Below, piece after piece: positions 36,081 to 46,761 of a stretch of 64,000 nt of DNA (positions within the stretch are counted from its first letter, which is position 1; the number at the start of each line of letters is the position of its first letter). Source of the stretch: Nyssa sinensis. Lineage: Eukaryota > Streptophyta > Magnoliopsida > Cornales > Nyssaceae. The stretch spans positions 34,631,740 to 34,695,739 of the forward strand of contig CM018051.1 of NCBI GenBank assembly GCA_008638375.1, given 5' to 3'. The position numbers and the translations under genes are program-made. The notes under the pieces were generated by a model that did not search any database, was not told the DNA's origin, and saw only the letters and a program-made list of their open reading frames with translations.

Positions 36081-36090
36081 TTTATATACA
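36081..36090 (-). promoter_or_regulatory. TATA box for the antisense gene
   Basis: TGTATATAAA on the minus strand lies about 160 bp upstream of the antisense start codon. It is outside the 3' LTR, so the antisense gene would have a promoter independent of the LTR. Confidence 0.5.
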
Positions 36091-36274
36091 CATTCGAAAT
36101 ATGAGCCTTCCAAGGTGAGCCGACACAACGGTTGAAGATAATGATGGATTCTCAAGTATCGGCTGCGCAATAAATGACGCATTAAACCGACGTCTCGAGA
36201 AACGGAGGAACAAAACATATGACTCTTCACAAGACCCATAACCCTAGTTAAGCCCTAGCTTCTAACTAGGGCTC

Positions 36275-36285
36275 GGGGGGGGGAG
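36275..36285 (+). promoter_or_regulatory. Tat1 polypurine tract
   Basis: GGGGGGGGGAG lies a few bases before the 3' LTR at 36290, as needed for plus-strand priming. Confidence 0.85.
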
Positions 36286-36289
36286 TAGC

Positions 36290-36902
36290 TGATATACCAC
36301 AAACAGACACACCAATCACCTTGAGACACGTCTGCATACGGAGCTGATAATCTCGATCATACAGAGCAGTGACTAGCCTTCAGGGCATTCTCATATATAT
36401 ATCATACAGAGCTGATAATCTCGGTCATACAGTGCAGGCGAAGCCTCCAAGGCATTCTCATGCACATATCTCCCAGACCTTATGTCCTGGGCAATATTTA
36501 ATCAACACCTCATACGGCTCCGACCTTATGGTTTCCTTAACAACTGCCAAGCAGGGAATAAGGAAACAGTATTCAACACAGAAACTACTATCTATGATTA
36601 TCTCTATCTACGACTTAATACTCCACAAGGTAACTGCAATCTCCGATGATCAAATCCCTATATTCATGGCATCGAATCCTAATCAACTTAGAAAGGCCAC
36701 GACTTATAAATTAAACCCTAAAGGTACGCTTTATTTTTATGCTCATTCTTTGGCTTTCAATACAGTCTTTCAATTCCTTTTACTTACTTAAGCATCAGAG
36801 CGGCTACCGCCGGAGCCAATCCGGTGGACCTTTGATCATCTTTCTGAGTGTTCTACAGGTCACGGAGCCCTCACTTATTGCGAGTCAAAAAGTGCAGCAT
36901 CA
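36290..36902 (+). repeat. Tat1 3' LTR
   Basis: Same length and ends as 20986-21598, with about 12 substitutions counted by eye and no indel. It is followed by the target duplication GGAAT. Confidence 0.95.
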
Positions 36903-37457
36903 GGAATATTAAAATTAGTAAAGGAAGTAAAAATTTGGCAAACTAGTGCGATACGCGAGTAAAACAAATTTAATCAAGAATTTTTCAAAAAATACAATAT
37001 ATTTTTGGTATAAGTAAAACATGATGTAACGTGTCAAAAAAAAATTAATGACATAAAAATGAAGCATAAAAAAATCAAAAACACGGCGAGAATACCAAGA
37101 GGTTTTTAGGACAATTAAGATACAACTTTAATAATTTAACATACACACCCAAAATGCCAAACAAGGCATAGGAAGAGAAAAATGAAGAAAATAAGGCCAA
37201 AATGTTGGTCAAAAGGTTTGAACCCTAGACCCAAGAAAGGAAATGATTTTATGCCCAAAAAGATTACCAGTTGGGCTACAAGCACTTTTGTGCTATACAT
37301 CTCATATGATATGTATATATGCTATATAAAATTCCCTTCCACGACCCCCACACCCAATCACCTTTCATGCAACACCTCAGCCCTATATGTGTGTGTGTGT
37401 GTGTATATATATATAATCATATGTATATATAAATTGTACGTGTGTGGCAGACAAGTG
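36903..37457 (+). mobile_element. Old plus-strand LTR/internal fragment hosting Tat1 and W
   Basis: This continues the sequence left of 20986 after the GGAAT duplication and resumes at 53526. About 37150-37285 is the reverse complement of the U3 module near 52935-53070 (CCAAAC..GGC, a B-box-like TTTGAACCCTAG and an A-box-like CCAGTTGGGCTAC). TA and TG runs follow at 37385-37430. It therefore looks like LTR U3 in the plus orientation, but its ends are unclear. No coding region. Confidence 0.4.
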
Positions 37458-38689
37458 TGTCATACACATGTGTTATATCACAAGATCATGACTTGGTATA
37501 AGGGTAACGACAGACATTGCCACTCGAACAAGCCGTACTAAATCAGATGAACTATAAAAGAGTGAAAAAATATCTTTTCTTTACAACATAAATCACATAT
37601 CACTGAATTACTTAAAGCGAAAGTTACACAAATATAATTCACCTTATCAAAAGCTCATCTCCAATGACCAACAATCAGAATATCTCCAAGTACAATTTAA
37701 TTATGGTGATCTAACATACTAGGCTAACCTCATCACTAATGATCCAATATTATAATACACAATTTTGAACTTAACCTTACAGAGTACGTGGTCAACTTTG
37801 ACTTGGAGTTCATATAATCAATGTTAATCATTTGTGCTTGTCTCGCCATCAATTTTGATGGCATGGTATAAATGAAGGCACAGTTATTCTCAAGTATTGG
37901 TAATCAAGTTCTCAAAATCATATAGGCAAGCAAATCGAATCCGAAGTACAGGCATAAAAAAATAATCACAAGTCGATTGGCATCAAATCGAAGAAATCAA
38001 GTTCATTAGGTAGGAAATAGAGTACAAATTTTGGCAGCATTTGAAAATAAATGTGACTTGGCTAGGAATAACCCATATTAAAGCATAGGGGTTACTTAAC
38101 TCAGTTTCTTAGCATCGCATTCTCATGCGGGTACCACTATTGTTATCCCACAACTTCTTTTCATTTTCATCATTTAGGTGATCTTATAATCATGGATCCA
38201 AAAATATTACATAATGAATTAGTACCCATTTTAATCCTAAACATCGTTATGAAATGTTTTAAGTTTCTTTCAACTCAGTCTATTCAATTAAGGGTTTTTA
38301 ATTTCCCATTTGAGGGTTCCCTGTAGCCTTATAACATATTTGGCCCTTCAAGGGCGATTTAGTAATTTATACTTTTTAACGTCCCATTCTTTCCCGTTCA
38401 CAGTTTACGTATTCTGACTTTGTTTTGAGTCTATTAGTCCTTGCAACATTTTGTAAACTTATTTATCTCATTATTACTCTTCTAGTAACTTCGTTGTGTC
38501 CTAATGACGTATTTGTCATTTTTTTAATTAGTTACCGAGTCTTATTTTCCTTAAAAGAACATCATCATGAAGTCCAAAATATTGATTTTAATAAATTTAG
38601 GCTTTCGGATCTTAATTAGCTTATCTTCAACTCACATTAAGCCTAAGGCATTTTCGTAATTTTATACTTTCACGCGCCACATTTTTTGG

Positions 38690-39490
38690 TACTTCGTTTG
38701 CTAATACGAATTCCACCTTTGAGTCTAGAGTGCCCAAAACAGTCAGACTATTTCCCCCTTGACATTTATTTGGCTTTTGAAATACTAAGTGTAAAATTAT
38801 CATTTTGACATTTCACATGTCTATTGTTCCGGTACTTCGTCTCACAAAACGGATCTCGCCATTGGGTCCGGAATGTCCCAAAATGTTAAGGTACATAATT
38901 TTATAGTCATCGGGGTCCATTTGATCGCATAACTGATCATCATGGCATATTTGGAATTATCCTAGTTTGTCCGTTCGTATTTTTTGGGATTTATTTAGGC
39001 TTCATGGACCTCACCATTGAGTTTGAAATGTCCTAAATAGTCATGATGGACTACCTTTTTGTCTAAGTTGGCCTTGGGCATTATTAGGGGCAGTATAGTC
39101 ATTTATAATTTACGTGTCTAAATTTTTTGGGACTTAACTTCACAAATCAAACTCTACCGTTGAGTCTGGAATGTCTAAAATAATCAAAATACACTATTCA
39201 TGTATTTAAATCGGACTTCGTTTGGTTTATTTTTAGCCTAGGGGCATTTTGGTCATTTCACATTTTATGAAATTCCGACCCCGAATCATTATTGAGTCAT
39301 ATATATGATTCCACAATTATTTGGAACTCCATTGGTATCAATTTTGTCCAATTTGGACTTTATTTGGCTTTAGGCGTCACTAAAGGAAAAACGGTAATTT
39401 TACTCTTTAAGCGTCTTAATTTTTTGAAATCCCGTCTCATAAAATGGACCCCGCCATTGGGTCCAGAATGTCCAAAATAGTAAATTTACA
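38690..39490 (-). repeat. Degenerate ~140-bp subrepeats in LTR W
   Basis: Units recur near 38710, 38846, 39003, 39143, 39290 and 39438, each with ACCATTGGGTCCGGAATGTCC-like sequence in reverse orientation to 7540-8310. Confidence 0.75.
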
Positions 39491-39614
39491 CTATCCCCTT
39501 AATTTATTTGGGCAATGAATTATATTTTAATAATTAAATCAATTTAATATATTAAATTAATTTAATTAGTTAAATTAATATTATATATTAATTTCGGTAA
39601 TTATATGTCACATG

Positions 39615-39700
39615 TGTTGTGGTGGCACAGCGGCAACAAGTAAGGCATTAAGGTCTTAGGCGAGGGGAGGTCACGTGTTCGAACCCCAGGGGCGCAGCCT
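39615..39700 (+). repeat. tRNA-like (A box/B box) module in LTR W
   Basis: TGGCACAGCGG fits the pol III A-box consensus TRGCNNAGYNGG with one spacer base missing, and GTGTTCGAACCCC fits the B box. They are about 45 nt apart. This is the best-preserved module in the window. Confidence 0.5.
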
Positions 39701-40942
39701 CTTAATTTTTCTAATTTTCCCTCAGCCAAACAACGAATAAAGGTATTAAATAAGGATAGGTTATTCCCATTCCACTGGCGGTTATCAAATCGAACGCTTA
39801 ACCGTGTAACCAAACAGGGCTTAGGGGTTTAAATCCAGCGTCAAAACGACGTCGTTCTAATTAATGAGCCAATCCACGTAATGGCAACACGTGGCCGAGT
39901 TAACGCGTCTGGTTCGTATGAGTTGGGAAAGTTGACTCAGTCGACTCATCGTCATCTTCATCGCATAGGGCTACTATGGATTTGAAACCCTAAAGATTCA
40001 GACACTATTTCGTTCGAATATATTAGTCCATTTTAATTTTTTTTTAAATCCTATATGGATTCTGAAAATCGAAGCTTTCATTTCACATTAGTTTGATGGC
40101 TTGAGTCGAACCCTAGCGATCATTCGAGCCCTACTGTCACATCCCCAAACCCGCCCTGTGCGGATTTAGGACATGCGACCTGCCAGTTAGGCACCCATCA
40201 GTTTTTTTTTTTTTTTTTGAAATGGTTAAATGTCGATGGTAATCCTAACCACAGGCCATTCACTTGTAACCTCTAAGCATAATGCATTCGATACACATGA
40301 GTTAAGTAGCCAAATTAACAAGAGAATGCATATTTACTTGGCAGAGCATCTAAGTACATCCATCGTTGATATTACATAGTTTGTTTATAAAAGACATGCC
40401 ATTATACGTTCAGTCACACAAAACATCCAAAAATGAGATGAGATACAAAAATGGGATATATTCATGGGGTTCTTCAAAATATTTCCCCTAGGTTCACGAC
40501 CCGCTAATCCTGGCCATTGGATCCTTCACCTGAAAAATGTTGGGATAATGGGGCGAGCTTAAATAAGCCTAGTGAGTAACACAGGTTCCCTGTCAAGGGT
40601 TTCAAAACCCGTTCTTGCCTATAATCACATGGTTAGTTTAATCACTTCGAAGGTAATGGTTTAATAAATCCATTTTAAATACAGTTAAAGTAGAATAGAA
40701 TCGAACCAATCTAAATGGAACAACAGGTCAAAACGGACAGAACAGTACAGGATGATAGCACATCAATCAGGAGTATAGTCAATCATTTCAAGAAGACTAA
40801 AATCATATCATATGTGATATAGTACGAAAAGGGCATGCATTTAAGTATTTGCATTTAGACAGTATAACATACAAAATGGTACAATGCATCAAAATACAGT
40901 ATCTAGATAGTATAACTTATACACCAAGTCAGAAGTTCCAAG

Positions 40943-41429
40943 TTACTCACCTTTAAGTTTTGAGGTCGACGCTACTGACTGTGCCTTCCTCTTTCTTTCG
41001 GTAAGCCTAAAACAATTTATGAAGATTTCATCAACTCGTGATCTTAGACTGAGTAAGCCTATTTCTATGACGGGTTTCATTCGTTTATAATTGGACTAAT
41101 TCATAGTGATTTATTCATAGATATTACCTTTGAAGCATTTCATTTAGGGTCTCAGTGTTTTCCCTTTCTTCTTCCTCTTTTAGAGCTTCCTCAACCAGCC
41201 TTCTTGCGGCTGCCTCTTTCATTAGTCGTCCCATCGGGATGATTGGGGCTTTATATATAAATGGTCTAACCGAGACAATTTCAGTCGTCTTGGCAATCCT
41301 AATTTTCCTGGCAATTACTTTTTGTTGCCACAACAAGTCTTCCATGAACTCCTGCTGCTTTTTATCTACTGCCTTCTTAGCCTTGGTCATAATTGTAAAT
41401 TCCTTCTATTTCTTATCCTTTTCATCCAT
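40943..41429 (-). CDS. LTR-encoded small Lys/Glu-rich protein, spliced form (3' LTR copy)
   Basis: Exon A runs from an acceptor (TTATGTTTTAG, ends 41453) through ATG 41429 to 41128. The intron 41127-41007 (GTAATATC...TTGTTTTAG) is 121 bp. Exon B is 41006-40951, followed by GTGAGTAA, whose TAA closes the frame at 40943. The total is 122 codons including the stop. Codon 8 is TAG in both LTRs; the frame is open from Met14 (41390). The product is helical and charged: AVDKKQQEFM, RKIRIAKTTEIV, PFIYKAPI, an EEALKEEEEREN run, TLNEMLQRL, ERKRKAQS. It is homologous to the ORF in the unrelated-looking solo LTR at 26888. I recognise no family, and nothing here shows a function. Confidence 0.55.
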
Positions 41430-43352
41430 GACAGTCTATGTGGGGTTTTAACCTAAAACATAATTTAATGTGTCAGGATAAATTTCATCTAATTTATTAC
41501 TCTTCTAGTAGTTTCATTAGACCATAAGGTTCATTTTCATGACTTCACATATTTTTTCGTGTTTGTTTTCGTAATATGGTCCTCACCATTGGGTCTGGAA
41601 CGCCAAAGAAAGTTAATTTAGACCCTTTCAGCTTTTCATTTGGCTTCGGGTACCTTAGGGGTATTTTGGTCATTTCACGTGCCTTATTTTTCGATACTTC
41701 GTTTGCTAGTACTGACCCCATTGTTGAGTCCGGAGCGCCCAACATAGTCAAAATGGACTATCTTTTCTTTTTATTTGGCCCTCGATATCATCAAGGGCAG
41801 TACAATCATTTACCATTTACGTGTCTTTATTTTTCGGGACTTAATTTGTCAAATCGAACTCCGCCATTGAGTCCGGAATGCCTGAAATAGTAAAAATACA
41901 CTATTTATTTATTTACTTTGGACTTCATTTGAGTCATTTAATGTCCAAGGGCAAAATAGTAATTTTACTTATTTAATAAAATAATTAAATAAATTATTTT
42001 ATTGTTTTATTATTTTTCCAGCGGTGTATTTGCATAAAATTTCCAAAAATTGGACCATAATATAAATCTGTAAAACTGTTGGGGTCAAACTGTAAATAAT
42101 AAAAGTCTTGGTTTATTTATTTAATTTAAAACAGTGAACGAATGGGTTCAATCACCTTAACCCTAGACCGGACCGAAACCCTACGAACCAGCCGATTCAG
42201 TTAGGCTAGAGAACTGGAATACAACAACCTTACAATACCCCTTATCCATGGTTTGGCCAAAACCCAATCCAGTTTTTAATTTATTGTCCTTGTGTCCAAA
42301 CGACCAAGAATCCCATTAAAGAAGAAACCAAAATGGCGCCGTCCCACTAATGTAGTGGCTCGCCCGTAGTTTGACACGTGTTTGAGTCAATACGGTGGGC
42401 CTGAACGCGTTAGACGAGTCGACTCGGTCAACTCGTCGTCTTCTTCATCACACAGTGTACTGTTGCCCTAGTTACAGTTTCAAATCTTTTCAATTTCGTA
42501 GCTTTTTAAGATGTTTTACACTCTGCTTTCAACCCTAAGGTGTTTCTGGGAGCCTAAGAACTGGTTTGGCATTCATTTTGTGCCTCCTTTCGAGCTCAAT
42601 CGTTCGGTCCAAGGTTTGATAGTCAAACCTGTAACTGGCTGGTAAATCCTCAATTCATCACCAAAACTTGCGTGGTTTGGCTCAAAATGATCCTCATGGC
42701 ATGGAGGTTTAATCCCCATTCCAAAAACATGGTTTAAGAACCTAAAACTAGGGCTGGGTTTCATGGCTGAAACCTGCAACTCAGGTTTTGGAGCCCCTTT
42801 AGTGAGGTTTTTGGTCGCGTCTACGTATTTTTAGGACACCAAGGGTCTCTATTTAAGGTTTTGACAAACCCAACTCGATTTGTTGTGGATGCTTTCAGAC
42901 CCGCACCTCTAAGGTCCAGCCATGGCGGTTTGTATACAGGTTTAGTGTTCTAGGTCGTTTCAGTGGTCCAATTTCATGCCTCATTTCAAATTTTACATCT
43001 TAGGTAACATGCATGCAGTTGCTAGGGCTCAAAACATCAAAAACAGTATAAGAATTTACATAAGAAAAATGAAACAGTTTGAGGTTATACCTCCAAACAG
43101 TGAGTTCCTCTTTCTTATAGCTTCACTCAGACCTTCCCAGCGTTCCTCAAAGTTGCCCAGACTTCTTCAGGTACACTTGGTAACACTCACATGCATGCAC
43201 ACACTTGTATATGGTCACCTTCCTCTCACACCATGCCCTCTCTCTCTCCTCTCTTTAACACTCACTCTCTCAGCCAGCTTCACGAACACACACTCACACA
43301 CAAGTCTGAGCCAGTACACTGATCCTTTAGAGGGTCAAAGAATGTGGTATGC

Positions 43353-43353
<1 letters not shown>

Positions 43354-43389
<36 letters not shown>
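43354..43389. repeat. (TA)n microsatellite in Tekay U3
   Basis: About 18 TA units. The same site in the other LTR (about 51509-51523) has only about 8, so it varied after insertion. Confidence 0.9.
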
Positions 43390-43396
<7 letters not shown>

Positions 43397-43602
43397 GCAT
43401 TCTCTCACATATACACCTATACATATACATAGATTCATGTATATTAGACTTAGTGGGTTTGGTGACTGATATGAGTTGAAAGGAGATGATGTGGGCTAAT
43501 GATGTGGGGATTGCATGCATGGCCATTGGCCAATTTGGGAGGTGGCCTTGGCTAAATTGGGTTTAAATGCAAATTGGTTGCATATTTAGGCACAAAGATG
43601 CT

Positions 43603-43690
43603 AACAGCCCACTTGGTAATTTTTTGGGTAACAAGAATCTTTCCCTACTTGGTCAAGGGTTCAAATCCCCTTGGCCTCACTTTTGGGTAT
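43603..43690 (+). repeat. tRNA-like module in Tekay U3
   Basis: ACAGCCCACTTGGTAATTT (A-box-like), then AAGGGTTCAAATCCCCTTGG (B-box-like). The other LTR repeats it near 51745-51815 and LTR W near 52936-53015. It is antisense to the LTR. Confidence 0.45.
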
Positions 43691-43993
43691 TTTTCCCTCT
43701 TTTAGGTTTAGGCCTCGTTTGGCAGATGCAGAATTCCATTTCGGCTATTTTCTTAATATTTTTTTTTTTCGTTGCTCCTTTTTCAACGCAGTTTCTTCCA
43801 GTCACTTTCTATTTAGGTTAGCTTCAATATCCAAGGTTTAGTGTCGGTTATTAATCCCTTGGAATTTCTGTAGTTAGCTAATTCGAGTTCCATTAGTTTT
43901 AAAAATTGGATTTAAATAGCTAAAATACTACATTAGCTTCCAAAAAGAGCTTCATTACATTAATTAACCGGGGACTAAGCTTGGGGTGTTACA

Positions 43994-44007
43994 TCTTCCC
44001 CTCCTTT
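43994..44007 (-). promoter_or_regulatory. Tekay polypurine tract
   Basis: AAAGGAGGGGAAGA on the minus strand lies directly before the 3' LTR. Confidence 0.9.
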
Positions 44008-44044
44008 AAAAGAGTTTTGTCCCCAAAACTCAGCCTAACTTCAT

Positions 44045-45247
44045 TTAAGAGAACAACTCGGGGTACATTTCATGCATCTCTGCTTCACGTTCCCATATTA
44101 CTTCTTCACTTGTGTGATTTTTCCACAAAACTTTCACCAGTGGGATTGCCTTGTTGCACAAGGTCTTTTCCTTTCGGTCTAGGATTTGTACTAGTCATTC
44201 TTCATATGACAAGTCCTCCCTTAACTTGAGTGGCTCATATTCAATGACCTGTCTCGGGTCTTGCACACACTTCTTCATCATTGATACGTGGAATACAAGG
44301 TGCACTTTATCTAACTCGGGTGGTAGTGCCAAACTATATGCAACTGGTCCAATTCTTTTCAAGATCTCGAATGGACCAACATAACAAGGACTTAACTTGC
44401 CCTTTTCGCCAAACTGGAGTACCCCTTTCAATGGTGACACCTTAAGGAACACGGGGTCGCCTACTTCGAATTCAAGATCTTTCCTTCGGTTGTCAGCATA
44501 ACTCTTGTATTGACTCTAAGCCGTCAATAACCTACTCCGAATTTTCTGAATCTATTCAGTGGTGTCCTGAACTAAATCCGGTCTAAGTAACTTCTGCTCA
44601 CCAGCTTCGGCCCAACAGAGTGGAGATCGACACCTTCTTTCATACAGTGCTTCATACGGTGCCATTTTAATGCTGGCTTGGTAGTTATTATTGTAGGCGA
44701 ACTCAACTAATGGCAAATGTTCTGCCCAATTTCCTTTGAAGTCCAGTGCACACAGTCTTAACATATCCTCCAGCATTTGTATCACCTTCTCGGATTGCCC
44801 GTCTGTCTGCGGGTGATATGCTGTATTGAACTTAAGTTTAGTGCCAAATGCCTTTTGCAGACTCTTCCAAAATCGTGACACAAGCCGAGGGTCTCGATCG
44901 GACACAATGGATAAGGATGTTCCATGTAAGCGTACAATTTCCTAGATGTACAATATGGCTAGCCTCTCCATGCTACGCGTTGTCTTTACAGGCAGGAAAT
45001 GCACAAACTTGGTCAATTTGTCCACGATGACCCAGATAGCATCGGAGCCTTTTGGGGACTTGGGAAATCTGGACACAAAATCCATAGAGATGTAGTCCCA
45101 CTTCCATTCCTGAATAGGGAGTGGTTGCAAAAGCCTGCTAGGGCATTGATGTTCAACCTTTACTTGTTGGCAACGTGTATAGTGGGCAATAAAGTCAGTT
45201 ACGTCCCTCTTCAATCCAGGCAACCAATACAAACTCCTTGAGGTCAT
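44045..45247 (-). pseudogene. pol: Tekay pol: integrase core, C-terminal domain and chromodomain
   Basis: Reading leftwards, the integrase shows HYTRCQQVKVEHQ (end of the zinc domain), the first catalytic Asp in DYISMDFV, the second in [14 protein letters not shown], and Glu in [12 protein letters not shown]. The C-terminal GKLSPCYVGPFEI and HVSMMKKC motifs follow. After a TGA near 44190 comes the chromodomain (IPLVKVLWKNHTSEEVIWE) ending ELFS at TAA 44047-44045. Stops are also present near 44943, 44552 and 44520. The first zinc-binding Cys of the CxxC pair appears as Tyr. The chromodomain identifies a chromovirus, which usually targets marked chromatin. Confidence 0.88.
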
Positions 45248-45807
45248 GATAAATCTTTGTATTTCCTAGGTGTACTGTAAACCTCGAAGCATGAGCTTCT
45301 TTCAGAATTTCCCTCTTCAATTCAGGTATCTTGGGCACACATAACCTGCCTCGATACCACAGAACTCCCTCTCGAATCTCAAAGTCAGTCTTTCCAATTG
45401 TCTCTACCTCCCTACAGATCTTGACTAGCTCCTCATCTTGAGTTTGACCTGTTTTGATCCGTTCCACCAATGTAGACCCAATCGTCAGACTGGCCAAGTA
45501 AGCCGTGCTACCTAGTGGAACCACCTCGATGCCTATCTCGTCTAGGCTTTGAATCAGTTCTTTCTGCGTGGTAATCATGTAGGCGATATTCCCAAACCTT
45601 CGGCTTAGAGCGTCAGCTACCACATTAGCCTTGCCAAGATGGTACTGGATCGTCATGTCATAGTCTTTAATTAACTCAAGCCATCGACGTTACCTCATAT
45701 TTAACTCTTTCTACGTGAAGAAGTACTTCAGACTCTTATGATCAGTAAAGATTTCGCACACCTCCCCATACAAATAGTGGCACCAGATTTTCAAGGCAAA
45801 CACCACG
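45195..45807 (-). pseudogene. pol: Tekay pol: RNase H C-terminal remnant and integrase N-terminus
   Basis: It begins inside the RNase H domain ([21 protein letters not shown]), then IQYHLGKANVVADALSRR, the normal RNase H end, and the linker to the integrase zinc region (HASRFTVHLG). A stop near 45690 and a frameshift near 45240 interrupt it. The N-terminal half of RNase H is missing because of a deletion fused at about 45800. Confidence 0.85.
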
Positions 45808-46553
45808 TGCCCTAAGAAGGTAATACTGGGTAGCCAGAACTCACACTTTTTAAACTTTGCATACAGTTTATGCTCCCTTAGGGTCTGTAATGCTATCCTC
45901 AAGTGTTTCTCATGTTCCTCCTGATTCCGCGAATACACTAGTATATCATCGATGAAAACAATGATAAAATCATCCAAGTATGGCTTAAAGACCCGATTCA
46001 TCAAATCCATAAACGCGGCAGGGGCATTAGTTAGGCCAAAAGGCATGACTAAAAACTCGTAATGACCATACTGGGTCCGAAAGGCCGTTTTCGGTACATC
46101 AGCGTCCTTGATCTTGAGTTATTGGTACCCTGACCTCAAATCAATCTTGGAAAATACACTAGCCCCTTGCAATTGGTCAAATAACTCATCAATGCGCGAG
46201 AAAGGATACTTGTTTTTCACCGTCACCTTATTGAGCTCTCGATAGTCAATGCAAAGCCTTAGGGAGCCATCTTTCTTCTTCACGAATAGCACTGGTGCTC
46301 CCTAAAGAGACACACTAGGTCGAATGAATCCTTTCTCCAACAGCTCCTGTAATTGAGCCTTTAGCTCTTTCAACTCTGATGGAGCCATCCGGTAAGGAGC
46401 TTTGGATATTGGTTGAGTCCTGGGAATGAAAGTGATGGAAAATTCAATTTCTCGATCAACCATTCCATCGGGTAGATCCTCGGGAAATACATCGGGAAAC
46501 TCACATACGACTAGCACTTCTGATAGTGGGGGAGTTTGAGCTTGGGTATCCAA
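45808..46553 (-). pseudogene. pol: Tekay pol: reverse transcriptase
   Basis: Visible in order: FPDVFPEDLPDGMVDREIEF, a stop near 46302, [30 protein letters not shown] (catalytic Asp), [20 protein letters not shown] and [10 protein letters not shown] (catalytic Asp pair, about 45931-45960). It ends TFLGHVV, fused to the RNase H remnant, so the thumb/connection and first RNase H residues are gone. Confidence 0.88.
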
Positions 46554-46761
46554 AACACTACACAGATAACCATGACACCCTTTCCAAAATAATTTCCCGC
46601 CTGGATGGCAGAGATGAGATAGGGTGGAGGGGTAATGCCATTTCCTTTGAACATAAACTCTGGCTACCCCAGGTGCTAAAACAATACTTTCTTTTCAAGG
46701 CAATCGATGGTGGCATGATTGAGAGACAACCAATCCATGCCTAAGATCACGTTGAACCCCT

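Larger units (their letters stand above)
20986..36902 (+). mobile_element. Tat-lineage Ty3/gypsy retrotransposon (Tat1), complete but defective
   Basis: The two LTRs are each 613 bp (20986-21598 and 36290-36902). The perfect 5-bp target duplication GGAAT is at 20981-20985 and 36903-36907. Order: LTR, PBS, gag-protease, TAG, RT, RNase H, integrase, 61-bp tandem array, antisense genes, polypurine tract, LTR. By eye the LTRs differ at about 12 positions (near 2%), so the insertion is fairly recent. Pol has TAG, TAA and frameshift lesions, and the integrase is split by a solo LTR. The extra RNase H, the array between pol and LTR, and the antisense ORF are known features of the Tat group. Confidence 0.95.
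40135..43993 (-). repeat. Tekay 3' LTR
   Basis: It contains, in sense order from 43993: U3 with a tRNA-like module (43603-43690, antisense), a (TA)n run (43354-43389), a CT/GA leader, a donor-like GTATAA (43090), degenerate repeats (41560-41960), and the small LTR gene (41429-40943). Confidence 0.95.

Noticed and set aside
39615..39700. A genuine tRNA gene
   Set aside because: A and B boxes are present, but I cannot draw acceptor and anticodon stems; it recurs in LTRs, so it is kept only as a tRNA-like module.
41155..41451. 98-residue plus-strand ORF conserved in both Tekay LTRs (also 49316-49612)
   Set aside because: It is the antisense shadow of the LTR gene; the minus-strand frame has the splice sites, and its residues, not these, match the 26888 LTR.
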